Positions 48,729-59,490 of a DNA stretch of 64,000 nucleotides are shown here, one piece after another; position 1 is the first letter of the stretch; the number at the start of each line of letters is the position of its first letter. Source of the DNA: Pratylenchus scribneri (lineage: Eukaryota > Nematoda > Chromadorea > Rhabditida > Pratylenchidae); assembly GCA_030063045.1 (NCBI GenBank), contig JAQSEB010000023.1, forward strand, positions 5,270,001-5,334,000. The letters are read 5' to 3'. The position numbers were made by a program, and so were the translations under genes. A model generated the notes under the pieces. That model did no database searches. It was given only the letters and a program-made list of their open reading frames with translations, and was not told the DNA's origin.

Positions 48729-49773
48729 ATGACCATCTCTGAAACTTCCGTTGAACAACATTGTCAGAAGCAAAAAATGGACGGGAAAAAGGCGATAAAA
48801 GTGCGCAAATCCAGTCAAAGAGGGTCGGCCAAATCAAAGGCGGCAAAAAGTGCACTTCAAAAAGAGCGACGTTTCGCCGTTTTGGAACAACTTCGGACAA
48901 TGGTCGGCTGCGAACCGGGTTGTGGTCAATTCGAAATTGTTCAGGTGGGGAAATTGTTAAACATTTTTTAAAATTAAATCTGATGAGGGGAAATTAAAAC
49001 TAGTAAACCCCATAAATTTAATAAAAACTAAAATATTCTTGTACAATTTTAAAAATATTAAATGTCTATTAGAATAGAATCATAAATGGCTGGAAAATGG
49101 AAAAATCAAAATTTCAAAATTATCTTAAAATCGGTTTTAAACTAGAATTTTGCAACGGTTTTCAATTTTTGAAAAATCTCATCTTTCGGTTTCAATTTCT
49201 CCTTTTTAAGTTATTTAAACAAAAATTCCCAATTTTGTTTTTAATTTCATCGATTTTCTGAAATTGAAACAAACATAAATTTCATTAAAAATTTCTTTAA
49301 AAAATATGTAATAAAATTGGGCCTGTATATAATTTAATTTTCGAGCCAAAAAATTAAGCTTGAATTCATAGAAACTTGGCCATGTAAAGCACAATTTTAG
49401 TAGCTAAAACCTTTCTAATTCTTAAAATTTCTCATAACCATGAGCACGAAAATTTATTTATGAATTAATCATTTTAAAAATTATCCCATTGCCCATTTCC
49501 TCAAACAATAAATGATCCCTGCATTTTCAGCGAGTGATCCACTACATTGGCCAACTCAATCAACAACTCCAACCCGCCACCGTCCAACAATGTTCGCCAA
49601 GCGATGAAATGGATGAGGGAATATTGGCTGATGAAAGCGACCAAATTGTTGGCCAAAATCAAATTTCGACGGCCGCATTCAATCAATTGGTTGCCGGCCT
49701 TTCCATGGTTTGGTCACAAGGCGGGAAAAAGGCGAACAAAAAGAGCATGCCCCGGGCACAGAGGACACATTGA
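48729..49773 (+). CDS. Helix-loop-helix protein, Id/emc-like
   Basis: Two exons, 48729-48944 and 49531-49773, join in phase to give 152 residues. After a Lys/Ser-rich N-terminus (KVRKSSQRGSAKSKAAKS) comes a helix-loop-helix: helix 1 KERRFAVLEQLRTMV, loop GCEPGCGQF, helix 2 EIVQRVIHYIGQLNQQLQ. The 'EI-Q-VI-YI--L---L' pattern of helix 2 is that of Id/extramacrochaetae proteins. The sequence before helix 1 lacks the E-box-binding Glu/Arg pattern of true bHLH factors. Id proteins pair with bHLH activators and block DNA binding during differentiation. The 586-base intron falls at the helix 2 region. Large flanking gene-free DNA fits a developmentally controlled gene. The loop is shorter than in vertebrate Id proteins, so the assignment is probable but not certain. 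Confidence 0.7.
49130..49275. repeat. Dispersed repeat family 1, copy 2 (HLH gene intron)
   Basis: It shares the word order with 41125-41290 (ggttttaaactagaatttt, tttcggttt, aaaattcccaattttg, catcgattttct). It lies in the intron of the HLH gene. Confidence 0.5.
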
Positions 49774-52493
49774 ATTTGATGGAAGAATGAACGAAATTGG
49801 GAGAAAGAAATATTTTGAAGAAGAAATTTATGCGGGTATTTTCACACAAAAATATGTATTTTCCATTTTTATAATGCGTAATTTTTTCCATCATAATAAT
49901 CATTTTAAATGTTGCCAATAAAATTATATAATTATATTTATTTTGAAAATGTAAATTTTGTAAAGGCCAAAATGACCATCCAAACATTTTTCCCGCATTT
50001 CCAACTGATTGAATCCCTTCCTTTTTCCCTCCTTCTTTTCCTTTACCCCTCCCAACAGTGCAGCTGCCAATTTATTAGTGCATAAACAATTGAGTGTATA
50101 ATTGGCCCCATCATCCTCTGGTTGGCCAAAATTGGGCCACATTAGTCAGTCAGTCAGCAGTCAGTGCCAAACCTAAAATTACTCTTATGTCAAAATTGTC
50201 CAACTCATCAGACTGGGCCATCCAATTTGGCCACTCTTCGACCAATGGGTTGGCCAACCAACCAGCCAGCCAGCCTTCCTCCCACACCCAAAAAGCCCCG
50301 AGGGCATTTGGCCATAACGGGACAGATGGCCGGAAGAGGGCAGCAAAACATGGCCAAGAAGACGAATGTGCCTGGCCGGGTTTTGGTTGGCCAGCAGTAG
50401 AAGGAGGAGGAGAAAATGTGGGCAGATGTGCCTGATGTTGATGATGATGAGGGGCTTTTTGGGCAAGCATTTTCGGGAACAGCTGCAGAAACCGCAAGCA
50501 GGCAAGGCACAAGCACAAGCAGGAGTGGTTGGTTGGCTTTGGTTTGCCGCCCATAGCAGCTGCACATCTTGTGAAAATGTAAGGGGAAAACATGGACAAT
50601 CTCGGGAAGGCAAAATGCTTGACACTGTGAAATGTTTTTGTCACAAATTTGCATCACAAGATTCGAAATGAACAATTGAAGAAAAATAAAGGCGTTTTTT
50701 AAAGGAAAGGGAAAAATGATCAGTGGAAGGTCTAAATGGGCCCAGTTTAATTTTGTGCAAAAATTTATAATGCATTAAAAATTGAGACATTTTCACCGAA
50801 TTTGATATAAAAGGAAAGAGATTTATCAGATCTAAAGAATTCAAAAACAATTAAAAGAGTTATGGCCAAAATAAATTTGAAAAAAATAGTATATTATTTT
50901 TGAAATATGTTTTTGGATTGAATTAATCAATAATTTATCTTATTAATATATATTCGATAGACAAAACTTTTAGCTCTTTAATTGATAAAAATAGAGATCA
51001 GACGGTATGGGTTCCCGTTCGAGAAAATTCCGGAAATGGACAGGAAATCATTCGGGAAATCCCTTATGGGCGCCTGAAGTACTTGGCCAATCTCTAATAA
51101 AAAGGTTTTGACTTTAGAGTTCAAAAATTATGTATATATTTAGCAAACTTATTTATCCAAATGATTATTCTTGGCACAAATTGATTGATCAATTTATTTT
51201 TGGTTAAAATGTTAAATTATAAAAATCCCACTTTCCAAATCTTTCTAAATATCCAATAAATTAAAATTTGAAATCCTCTAATGAAAATGCCATGAACAGA
51301 CGCATTTGTTCCTTCAAAAAATCCAAAATGGAGCGGCAGAAGGTTTCAATCAGTGGTCCTGGGCCAAAGCAGCTGCGCCGATGTTGAGTTGAGTCCCAGC
51401 CCAACACAGAAGGGGTACGGGTGATGGGGTCCCAATCTGTGCCTAACCAACAACACAACCCCGCCCGGGGGCAGATGTGCACCACCACACCAAGGAGGGG
51501 GGGTGGGCGACAGGAGGAGAATCCCCTTTTCTAGGCCCAAGCTGCTGCTGTGGGGCACCCTTTTGCCCAACACACTTGGCCCACAGTTGGCCAGAAAGGC
51601 GCCATTTGGCAGGTGCTGCTGTGGAAGGAAGGCGGCAATGGCCACAAGCACACACATTGAAAACAACAAATCTGGTTTGGGCAAAAGTGGATGGGAAGAA
51701 AAGGGAAGGCGCAATTGAACAGAGGGATGGGCGCACATGGCGGCAGCAGCAGATGATGATGAGCCAAAAAGGAGAGGTGGCCCATTTAGCGCCATTCGCG
51801 CAAAAATATTAAAAAGGGGGAAATTGAAGGAATTGCGCTCTCTCGGCATTTTTATATTAAAAAGGGGCAAAGGACAAAAATGAACATGGATTTTTTTAAT
51901 CTTATTTTAGTGTGAAAAAAGATTAGAAAATCAGTTTAAATTTTTATAAATATAGAAAAAATCATTTGTTTAGATTAGAGAATAAATAATTGTTGAAAAT
52001 AGAAAGATATAATTGGAATTAAAAGGATAAACTAAAATCCCGATATGTTAAATGGACCTTTTTTATCGAAAATATTTCCGAATTAACCTGTGGCCTTCAA
52101 AACTCCTCTACATTCGAGAATGGGTGCGGCACATATTTTATTGTTTCTTTGTTTGATTTGAATCTTTGGAACAAAAAATAAACCCACCAAAAAGCAATCA
52201 TCTCTTTTGTTTAATTTTAAATTGAGAAAAATTTAAAAAATGGGTGCGGTCTCTTTTGATATATTTGATGTCGAGAGTCGAGACAAAGAAAATGAATTGA
52301 ATTTGATAAAATACAAATAAAAAAGATAAAAATGAAATGTGGATTAAAAATTCGGAATATCAACAATTTAATTTGGGTGCGGTGAACAGAATTGGCATAA
52401 AAGGAGGATAGAGAATTCTATAAATTTGTTCATTAATTTATATTCGAATAATTTAAATAAATTAAAATTAAATATTTTAATTTCCAAGCAAAA
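49774..52493. other. Intergenic with two G+C-rich noncoding islands
   Basis: At 50090-50640 and 51260-51870 the composition is much more GC-rich than the surroundings (CAG/CCAGCC tandems, gccagccagccag). Open frames there run over 100 codons on several frames and both strands at once, as expected for composition effects. No domain or splice logic is seen. They could be regulatory DNA of the HLH gene or structured RNA. The rest is AT-rich and featureless. Confidence 0.45.
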
Positions 52494-54815
52494 ATGTTGT
52501 CATCAATTTCCGCTTTCCTCCTCCTCTCTGTTGCCATCAAAATTGGTGCAATTCCTTTGGAACAATCCGTCGTCGAAATTCCACTAAAATTTGTTACTGA
52601 AAGCAAGGAGGGACATCCGTTGAGGCCAATGAACGATTTGTACAGCAAATATATGATTGGGCCAATTAAAGGGATTGGCACACCATCACAAAAATTGGAC
52701 AAAGTTATTTTCACACTTTCATCAGGTTTAAAAAATTAATTTAATTTTAATTATTTTTTTATTATTTAAGGCGATTTCTGGGTTCAAAATTCGGAAGCAC
52801 GAAAAGCGCTTCATTGCCCATATGACAATCCGGTGGATGGATTCGACCTACAGTAAGGATAACAAACAACATTTGCTGCCATTTCTATATCTGGATCTGG
52901 ACAATTCTTTTGATCATAGTTCACAAAAGAAGCAAACAATTCAAGAGCCATTCGAAAACTCTTATATAGATTAGAATAGGGCTAATTTGATTTTAAACCG
53001 AGATTTTCGTAAAATCCGATTTTTTATTTTGTATATTTTGGTTTTCACTTTTGAAAAATAGTTTTCAATTTTGAAAATTTGGGTTTTCAGTTTTGAAAAT
53101 TTCAGTTTTCGAATTTATTTTCTACTATTTTAATTATTTTGGGCAAAAATTCTCAATTTCAATATTTAATTTCCTCGATTTTTTGAAACTGAAGCCTATT
53201 TTATCTTTCTATTATAGATAAAAGAATTGACAAAAGAGATACTGCTGAACTGGCGGATTTTGAAATGTACAAAACTGTTTTTAGTACAATCAAAAATTGC
53301 CATGCCAAGAATTCTTTAATAAAAAATAAAATTTTGTCTGACACTTTTCAAAGAATTCACAATTCAAATTAGCATCCAATTTACGATTTTAATGAATTAT
53401 TTTTTACAGTAATTCAACCAGTTATGAATCGACTAGGAAAAAATTTGAAACATATTCCTTCAAGGGAAATGTAACAGGCAAAGTGGGCAAAGATATAATC
53501 AATGTAAGATAAATGAATTTGTCATCAAAGAATTTGCCATTTTTAAATAGATTGGTGGCCCAATGATTGCCCGAACATTATTTGGTAATGCCAAAAATTT
53601 CAGTTGCTTTTTTGTGGAAAATTCAATCAGCGGAGTGATGGGCCTGGGATGGCCACAAATTGCCAATTCGAATTTGAGTCGATCCCCAGTTTACGATGGA
53701 CTACGACGAAAAATGTCAAAAATGTTCAGCATTCACATTGATTCGTTAGTGAATTTTTGATTAAATTTGAAAAAAAACTGACAATTTTTAGTAAAAATGG
53801 AGAAGGTTCAATAACTTTTGGCCAATCTAATAGACAAAATTGCCAACAAAATGGATGCCAATATACGCCGGTGTCACAGCGAGGATTTTGGCAGGTAAAA
53901 ATAAATAGTAAAATTTGTTCACCAGAATTTTGTGTTATAAATCCATTTTAAACAAATTTTTGCACTATATTTATCAAATTTGATAAAATTGGCCATTGAT
54001 TAAGAAAAATTGATTGAAGAATTAATTAATGAATTTGATAGGAAATTACTAATAAATTATGATCAAAAAAGTGGCAAAATATATTCAAAAAATCTGATAG
54101 TTTTTGATCCTTTGGCCATAATTTTCTGGTCAATATATTCAAAATTTTCTAAGGAAATTGATTAATCAAATGGCCTAAAAATAAAATTCTTATTAAAAAT
54201 TCAGAGAATGATGAATGTGATTTTTTGATTATTGGCCACTTTCGTGTAGCCAATTTAAATAATATATATTAAAATTACACGCAAAAATTCCACCCAATTT
54301 TCACAGTTTGGCACCACCGGATTCTCCATTGGCTCGCATCGTCATAATCAATTTCAACAAGCAATCCTCCTTGAATCCGTCCCATTCATTCTTGACCAAA
54401 TTGACGACATAAATCGATTAACAATTGAATTGGGCCCATCCGCCGGATTTAGCGAATTGTCCCGTACAATCATTGTTGGATGCAAGGAATACAGGGAGGG
54501 CAAATTACCCAACGTTACTTTCCATCTTGGAAATGGTGTGGATTTGGATTTGGTATTGGCCCTAGAGGATTATGTGGTATTTTGGACATCTTTTTGGGTC
54601 GAAATACTTTTCTTTTTTAGGACATCGACGGCGCCATTGATGATATTTGCCCAACCTATTTTGCCTATAAAGCTGATTTCTACAAGACCAATGTTTTGCC
54701 CGGCAATTTGACTGGCATCAATTGGATTTTTGGCCGACCCATAATGTCCAAATATTGTACCAGTTATCATTTTGATCTGCGAAATATTGGTTTTACGCTG
54801 GCCAAGAAACAATAA
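52494..54815 (+). CDS. Pepsin-like (cathepsin D type) protein, probably catalytically dead
   Basis: Exons join in phase: 52494 to about 52727, 52772-52852, 53410-53503, 53551-53744, 53792-53894, 54307-54576 and 54621-54815. A signal peptide (MLSSISAFLLLSVAIKIGAI) precedes a pepsin fold: DLYSKYMIGPIKGIGTPSQ (normally 'YYG.I.IGTPPQ'), FSCFFVENSISGVMGLGW, GEGSITFG, QFQQAILLESVPFIL and WIFGRPIMSKYCTSYHFD, LRNIGFTLAK (normally 'ILGD.F...Y...FD....IGFA.A'). The first active-site motif, normally DTGSS, reads TLSSG, so the catalytic Asp is Thr. The second reads LDQIDD without the Thr-Gly. The protein is therefore a pseudoprotease or diverged binding protein, secreted or lysosomal. All exons remain open, arguing for selection on a non-enzymatic role. 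Confidence 0.78.
52985..53195. repeat. Dispersed repeat family 1, copy 3 (pepsin-like gene intron)
   Basis: Contains gattttaaaccgagatttt, repeated gttttcagttttgaaaattt words, gcaaaaattctcaattt and cctcgattttttgaaac, in the order seen in the other two copies. It lies in the second intron. Confidence 0.5.
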
Positions 54816-55235
54816 AAATTGATGTTTTTATTGATAAATTGTTTAAATAAATTTTATTTTCATTTTATGGAGAAATAAATTTGTTGATTGTTCGGTGCCA
54901 ATAATTCTAATATAATAAGGCTTTTCCTATTCATCCTACTGTACGCACACTTTTTTCCCTAATTAAGCCGTCACCTTATCAATCAAATATTGCCCACAAT
55001 CTGCCTTTTAAAACTCACTGTTATCCCTCTCGCCCCGTACAACATTTGTCCCAGGCATAAGGAACGGACTATTATTGATTTTTTCTTAATTTGTAATTGA
55101 ATAATTGACATTTCACATTTTGATTGGATAATAATATTCAACATATATTCATGCAATTTATTTATCAATTTAATATTTATTTATTTAAAATATATTGTAG
55201 CTAATTTTGTATTTCTTCTTTTCATCCTCTTTTCT
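54816..55235. other. Short convergent spacer
   Basis: This lies between the 3' ends of the pepsin-like gene and the xylanase gene. AT-rich, with no coding frame or clear structure. Confidence 0.5.
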
Positions 55236-58184
55236 TTAATTTGAAACGAATGTGGTCACACTTTGTGCCGGCAACGAATATGTGAATGATCCATTCAACA
55301 AATTTACATTTGCCTCATTCGAAATCTTTTTCGTACTCGATGTGATATGCGGTGTAAACGAGGATGGTACTGTACCGCCGCTTACATTTATTTGTTGACT
55401 GACAGCCGAACCACCCGCATTGACAGCCACAATTACGACCTATAAGGATTATAAATTTTTGTAAATTTTATTCTAATATCCTGTGTATTTTTATTTTATA
55501 AGAATTTATAAAAATTTATTTACAATTTTTTTACTCATCTGTAATTTGCCCTAACAATGTTTTAAAATATTCATAAAATATTTATACTATATTTGGTTAA
55601 GTTCTTTTTGAAGAGAATTTTGATATAAGAATAAGGAATGATTGAAAAATAATAGGCCAGAAATTTATGGCATAAAAATGTCCGATTTGATCTTATTTTA
55701 CCCCCTTTTGGTCAAAACTATTTATGATTTTCATCAAAACTAAATCTGTTACTTAATTTAATTCTTTTAATTAATTCCTCATAATTAATTGGCAAAAGGA
55801 TTAAATGATATGAAAGGTTAAAATATTATACCAAAGCTTGCACTAACCGATTAAATACCCTAATTCCTTAAAATAGTAGGAAATTGGGAATTCCATTAAA
55901 ACATTTTAGGTGGAAAAAAATAAATAATTTGAATAAAATTAGAAATTAGCTTCTCGTTTCTTCTATTTCAAGTAAATTTGTATTTACTATTTATATTTAT
56001 CTATACCTTATTTCCATTCTTGTATGCACTCAAGTAGACATTCGTGCTTGGATTGTAGGTTGCATCGACTCGAACAAATCCAGGCCGAATATATTTTGCC
56101 CATTGGCCAATCACATATCCACGCAATGTTGGATTTCCGTTGGAATCAATTGGACCCATATTTGTTGCCGCATTCGTTGTGGTGAACCACCAAAGTATGT
56201 AGGCATTGTAGTCGGCCACGGTCATGGAATCGTGAATTTCTTTGGCTGTTTGCATACAACTTGCCCAGGTTGCCCCTTCATTGAAATGTTCTGTCATCCA
56301 AACTTGTTTCCCCTTTTGTTTGGCCAATGTATAATTGGATAATCCACCTCCATAGATATGGCCAGCGATTATGGCCACTTTTGAGGCTGCCGATGCGTCG
56401 TTCTATAATAATAACAAATTATTCCATTTTTTATAATGAAAGGAATGTATGAATTTTTCTAATATTTGTGGCAATCGGAAGTTGAATTTTTGGGCTTAAA
56501 ATTAAGTTAAACAGTGAATGATTATCTATTGAATAATTATTATAAGAAATATTATTAATAAATTTGGCAGATTTGCATCCCTTTTTTGAAAGTGAAGATT
56601 CCCCCCATGGATCGGATCATTAGGATTAGGGTCAGGAGATAGGTTACGGTTTACGGATATGATGGGGTAAAAATCATCTCACCTAGTCCCTATCTAACCC
56701 TAACACCCTAAGGAGGACCTTCACTTTTACCCTTCTTTGTAAAACCGGCAAATACCATAAATTTTTCCAAAAATTTATAATCAAATTAAATAAGGCTTAA
56801 ATTATAAAAATAAAATAATTAATTTAAAAAAGTTAACTATTTTAATAAAATTAATAAATTAAATCAACCCACCAAAATGGCATCTGTGATGTCCTTTCTG
56901 AATTGGAATGATTCAGCAGCCATCACTCTTGTCCCTGTAATTCTGGAGCCAACACTTTTGAGGAAATTGACCATTTGTGCGGGTGTCCAATCCATCGACT
57001 CATAATTCACTTTAATATCCGGTTCATTTTGTACGGAAATTGCGTACAATGTGACGCCATTGTTTCGTAATTGAGTCACAAAACTGAAAACAATTTTAAT
57101 ATTTTATATTTAAATATCAATTTTACCTGTTCAAATAGTCGGCATATGCCTGGTATTGGTCAGTGCGCAATGAGCCACCCACCAAATTATTGTTGGTTTT
57201 CATCGATGCTGGCGCAGTCCAAGGTGTGGCCATCACCTGGGCCCCACGGGCAGATGCCTTTTGGGCGTTGGAAATTTCGTCGGCCCAATTTTTGTTTGGA
57301 TCAATTCGAAGACGAATGATTGAAAGGCCAATTTGATTGTTGTTCCCATTCGAGAAGCTGCATTTTTGATTATTATTTTAATTGTTGTAATATTTTTGGT
57401 AGAATTTTAGGTTACAATTTTGTAGCTAATAAATTGAATAAAATTAATCCAGCAGCTTTTTTAAGTCTCTTTGTTCTAATTGTCATAATACCAAAAATTT
57501 GGATATTTTTTGGTTAATTATTTGTAGATTTTTACAACCCAAAATAATTCTTTATTTCTTTAAAATTAGTCGCAAGACATTAAAATGGTATTTTTACCTT
57601 CATTTTACAAAAATCTATAGAAATTAATTTAAAATGTTACAATATTTTTAGCAGAATTTTTATATAATTTTGTGGCTTGAAAAATAAATAAAATTAATCC
57701 AGCAGCTTTATGAAGTCTTTTTTGTTCCAAATATCGTATATACCAAAAAAATGGGCTACTTTTCGGTATTTATATGAAGATTTTTACACCAACAAAATCC
57801 CCTATATTTTATTAAAATTAATAGCAAGTTTTTAACCTTAAAATGGTACTTTTTCATTGTTTAAAAATCTAAGCAAAATTAACTAAAAATTTTAAAATTT
57901 CTTTTGGAATCTCCACAAAGAACGACAAGTACCAAAATTTGTGCAAAATTTTGAATCCATAAATTTATTTGATTGAATTGAACAATTTCCTAGAATTAAA
58001 CTAACAGAGAATTCATAGCTGAATCCGACACTTTTCCTTGCCATGCGCTGGCAGCACCGAATCCTTGGATTGTTTGGCGGACACCAGCCAAATTGACAAA
58101 ACCAGTGGCAGATTGGACTTTGCAAAAATGTTGGGCCAACAAAGAAAAAGAGAGAATAAAAAGTGCAAAATTTGTGGGAAACAT
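55236..58184 (-). CDS. GH30 glucuronoxylanase (endo-1,4-beta-xylanase), secreted
   Basis: Five exons join in phase: 58184-58006, 57357-57127, 57083-56873, 56402-56007 and 55440-55236; about 406 residues. A signal peptide (MFPTNFALFILSFSLLAQHF) is followed by GVRQTIQGFGAASAW, SIIRLRIDP, MATPWTAPASMKTNN, YAISVQNEPD (acid/base Glu), QVWMTEHF (nucleophile Glu), YILWWF and the side beta-domain (GFVRVDATYNP, VYLSAYKNGNKV, VTTFVSN). These are features of bacterial-type GH30 subfamily 8 enzymes, which cut glucuronoxylan in plant cell walls. In nematodes such genes are known from plant parasites, where they arose by transfer from bacteria and are secreted during root invasion. Both catalytic Glu are present. 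Introns show it is nuclear and settled in the host genome. Confidence 0.93.
56571..56756. mobile_element. MITE related to 2331-2514, in a xylanase intron
   Basis: It starts atttgcatcccttttttgaa and contains gattagggtcaggagatagg and ctaaccctaacaccctaagg, then a right end gtaaaaccggcaaat. It lies in the intron between exons 3 and 4. Confidence 0.6.
57376..57866. repeat. Two direct repeats of about 240 bases in xylanase intron 1
   Basis: 57376-57600 and 57624-57866 share the order: gtaatatttttggtagaatt, aaaattaatccagcagcttt, aagtctctttgttc, taccaaaaa, agatttttaca, taaaatggta. This internal duplication explains the large first intron. Confidence 0.75.
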
Positions 58185-58876
58185 TTTTTTGAAGAGGAAA
58201 TTAGGTTTAAATTTGAATATTTACATTTCCATTTAAATACCAAAATGGAACTGGTGTGCAAATTGAAATTGAATAAATAATTAAATTCCATCGGCGATTG
58301 ACGGGAAATTTGGCAAGTGCAAATTTTTCTATGAAAATATCCCAAAAAATTCATTGAGCTGGTCAAACCTTAAGATCACAGTTCAGGTACTTTGCCGTAT
58401 GACTGTGATATTAGTTCGAACGGAAGCGATTAAGAATATTAGGCACTATGAAAATGGGTATACAAATTTTTCTGGTAAATTACCTGAATAAATATTGATT
58501 CATTTATTTTAATTGAAATGATAAAACAAATTTTTAAAAAGTAAATTTATTGTTAAAATAGGAATAAAATAAAAAAATTGTAGAATTAATTTGGGGGCAA
58601 ATAGGCGGAATTAAAATCAGAACAGGCGGAAATTGGGGCAAAATACGTCATTAAATGCCTAAGGATCCAAAATTACCATTTTAGAAAGTTGTATTTCCTT
58701 TTTACCCAATACAAATATAATAAAATTCAACAATATTATTTATCCATTTTGAAGAAATTTATGAAGAAGAATTATTTAATTTTGGTGAATTTAATTAAAA
58801 TCGAAAAAATTGAATTCTTCCATCAAAAGTTTGTTTATTGGCCCATCGGCAAATTCACTTCTTTCTTTCTTCTGCT
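58185..58876. other. Promoter side of the xylanase, no further gene
   Basis: AT-rich; it contains the xylanase 5' flank. No TATA element or regulatory motif could be fixed with confidence. Confidence 0.5.
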
Positions 58877-59490
58877 GCTCAGTTCTGTCCACCACGGCGC
58901 TGCTTTCGAGCCCAATCCCGTCGATATTTGAGTCGTTGCTCCTGACGCTGGGCTTCCAGGGCAGCACGCTAAAAAATGTGGTAATTGTAAAATTACTAAT
59001 TACAAGCTCATTTTTGTTGGTAAAATGCATATTCTAAAATTGTGGTAAATTTACGCTATTTATCGGCATCCGCTTTTTTTTGTAGAGAATGGAAAAGATG
59101 AAGGGTCCCCACTTCAGGATTTGGGTAAAGATCATTCAAGGATAAGGATGGAAAAAATTATCCCATTTAACCCTAAATCCTATCACTACCTACACACATA
59201 GGTGAATTTTTTAATATACCGATTTATCAGAAACTTTTGGTAAATTTACCCGATAATTTTGCCAAGGTAAATTTACCGATATTTTCACTATGTAAAATAT
59301 CATATGTACCTCACGGCGCTGGGCCTCTTCCCTTGCATATTGTTCCGCCCAATGTTGGCGTTCAAGTTATTCTTGACGCTGGATTCTGGCCATTTCTTGA
59401 CGGTGGCGCTCAATCTCTTGACGGCGCACCGCATCGGCGTGTTGCTTGGCACTATGATCCGAGTCAGTCGATCGAGTCGAGTTGGAAGAC
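58877..59490 (-). pseudogene. Gln/Arg/Glu-rich helical protein with in-frame stop
   Basis: Exon 1 (59490-59310) opens MSSNSTRSTDSDHSAKQHAD, continues with RRQEIERHRQEMARIQRQE, then meets a TAA. The same frame goes on with LERQHWAEQYAREEAQRRE up to a clean GT donor. Exon 2 (58968-58877) continues RAALEAQRQEQRLKYRRDWA, RKQRRGGQN and stops. The repeat-like RQE pattern across the stop suggests one former gene for a single long charged helix of about 90 residues. The stop may be a real mutation, a sequencing error or a polymorphism. No family is recognised; such proteins often act as nuclear or scaffold proteins. The intron holds a MITE (59066-59215). Confidence 0.5.
59066..59215. mobile_element. 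MITE related to 2331-2514, in an intron
   Basis: It starts gcatccgctttttttt, contains gataaggatgg and taaccctaaatcc, and ends near cacataggtg. It is the third intronic copy in the window. Confidence 0.5.

Noticed and set aside
50094..50675. Overlapping frames of 100-164 codons on both strands
   Set aside because: GC-rich CAG/CCAGCC-type island keeps many frames open; no protein features.
51346..51870. Minus-strand open frame of 174 codons
   Set aside because: Same reason: a G+C-rich island with simultaneous open frames and no domain.
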